Shown here in pieces: positions 43,343-43,359 of a DNA stretch of 43,359 bases (its first letter is position 1; the number at the start of each line of letters is the position of its first letter). Made by a program: the position numbers and the translations under genes. Location: NCBI GenBank assembly GCA_005889345.1, contig VBFR01000215.1:1-43359 (forward strand). The letters are read 5' to 3'. This stretch comes from Chloroflexota bacterium (GTDB lineage Bacteria; Chloroflexota; Dormibacteria; CF-121). Below the pieces are notes generated by a model. That model was not told the DNA's origin, made no database searches, and saw only the letters and a list, made by a program, of their open reading frames with translations.

Positions 43343-43359
43343 AATGCTGTAACGCCCGG

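Overview
The window is GC-rich, densely packed bacterial chromosome (43.4 kb) carrying about 40 protein genes, two tRNA genes and no sign of plasmid, phage or IS genes. The gene content and order point to a Gram-positive-like (Terrabacteria) lineage. It includes a PIN/TRAM YacL-like protein, RadA, ClpC, a TilS/FtsH block, an Mfd/MazG/DivIC/YabR block, a CpaE-like receiver-ATPase, a SpoIID-domain protein and an F420-type luciferase-like oxidoreductase. High GC, many GTG/TTG starts and F420-type chemistry fit Dormibacterota, Chloroflexota or deep Actinobacteriota. I favour a Dormibacterota-like organism, but this is an inference made without any search.

Layout from left to right. 1-4.5 kb: yacL-like gene and radA (both minus), with two tiny plus-strand ORFs where disA sits in Bacillus, then a membrane protein and a YdeI/OmdA protein. 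4.6-9.1 kb: two tandem paralogous secreted phosphoesterases of the alkaline-phosphatase superfamily. 9.2-11 kb: an LLM oxidoreductase, a 54-residue very basic protein with a strong promoter and two Shine-Dalgarno motifs, and an ECF sigma factor. 11-15.5 kb: fdhD overlapping an orphan peptide-binding lipoprotein, which is divergent by only 18 bp from a SpoIID-domain protein, then a zinc-ribbon membrane protein. 15.6-18 kb: a self-contained SnoaL-like gene with a near-consensus promoter, structured leader and intrinsic terminator, a small lipoprotein, and a PCMT-like methyltransferase next to clpC. 18-23 kb: clpC, a 103-bp palindromic repeat element, a ribosomal-S1-like gene and a divergent patatin-like phospholipase. 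23-27.5 kb: nitroreductase, nadC, panC, panB and a Rossmann/DUF2520 protein (likely NAD and pantothenate/CoA supply). 27.5-32.7 kb: ftsH, tilS, a CAT-anticodon tRNA directly abutting tilS, a methyltransferase, initiator tRNA-fMet, a YabR-like S1 protein and DivIC. 32.8-37.4 kb: mazG, a RidA-family gene and mfd. 37.5-43.4 kb: a methyltransferase, a D,D-carboxypeptidase, a DUF5317-type membrane protein, pth, an MFS exporter and a CpaE-like protein.

The housekeeping backbone (pth, mfd, mazG, divIC, yabR, tRNA-Met, tilS, ftsH, DUF2520-panBC-nadC, clpC, radA, yacL) follows the order known from Bacillus and, for the ftsH-to-clpC part, Mycobacterium. Accessory genes are inserted into it. The most striking local points are the tRNA-tilS unit with a 5-nt gap, the basic-protein expression cassette, the SnoaL-like unit with its structured leader, the 18-bp divergent SBP/SpoIID promoter region, and several genes whose family-typical N-termini extend upstream of any ATG/GTG/TTG.
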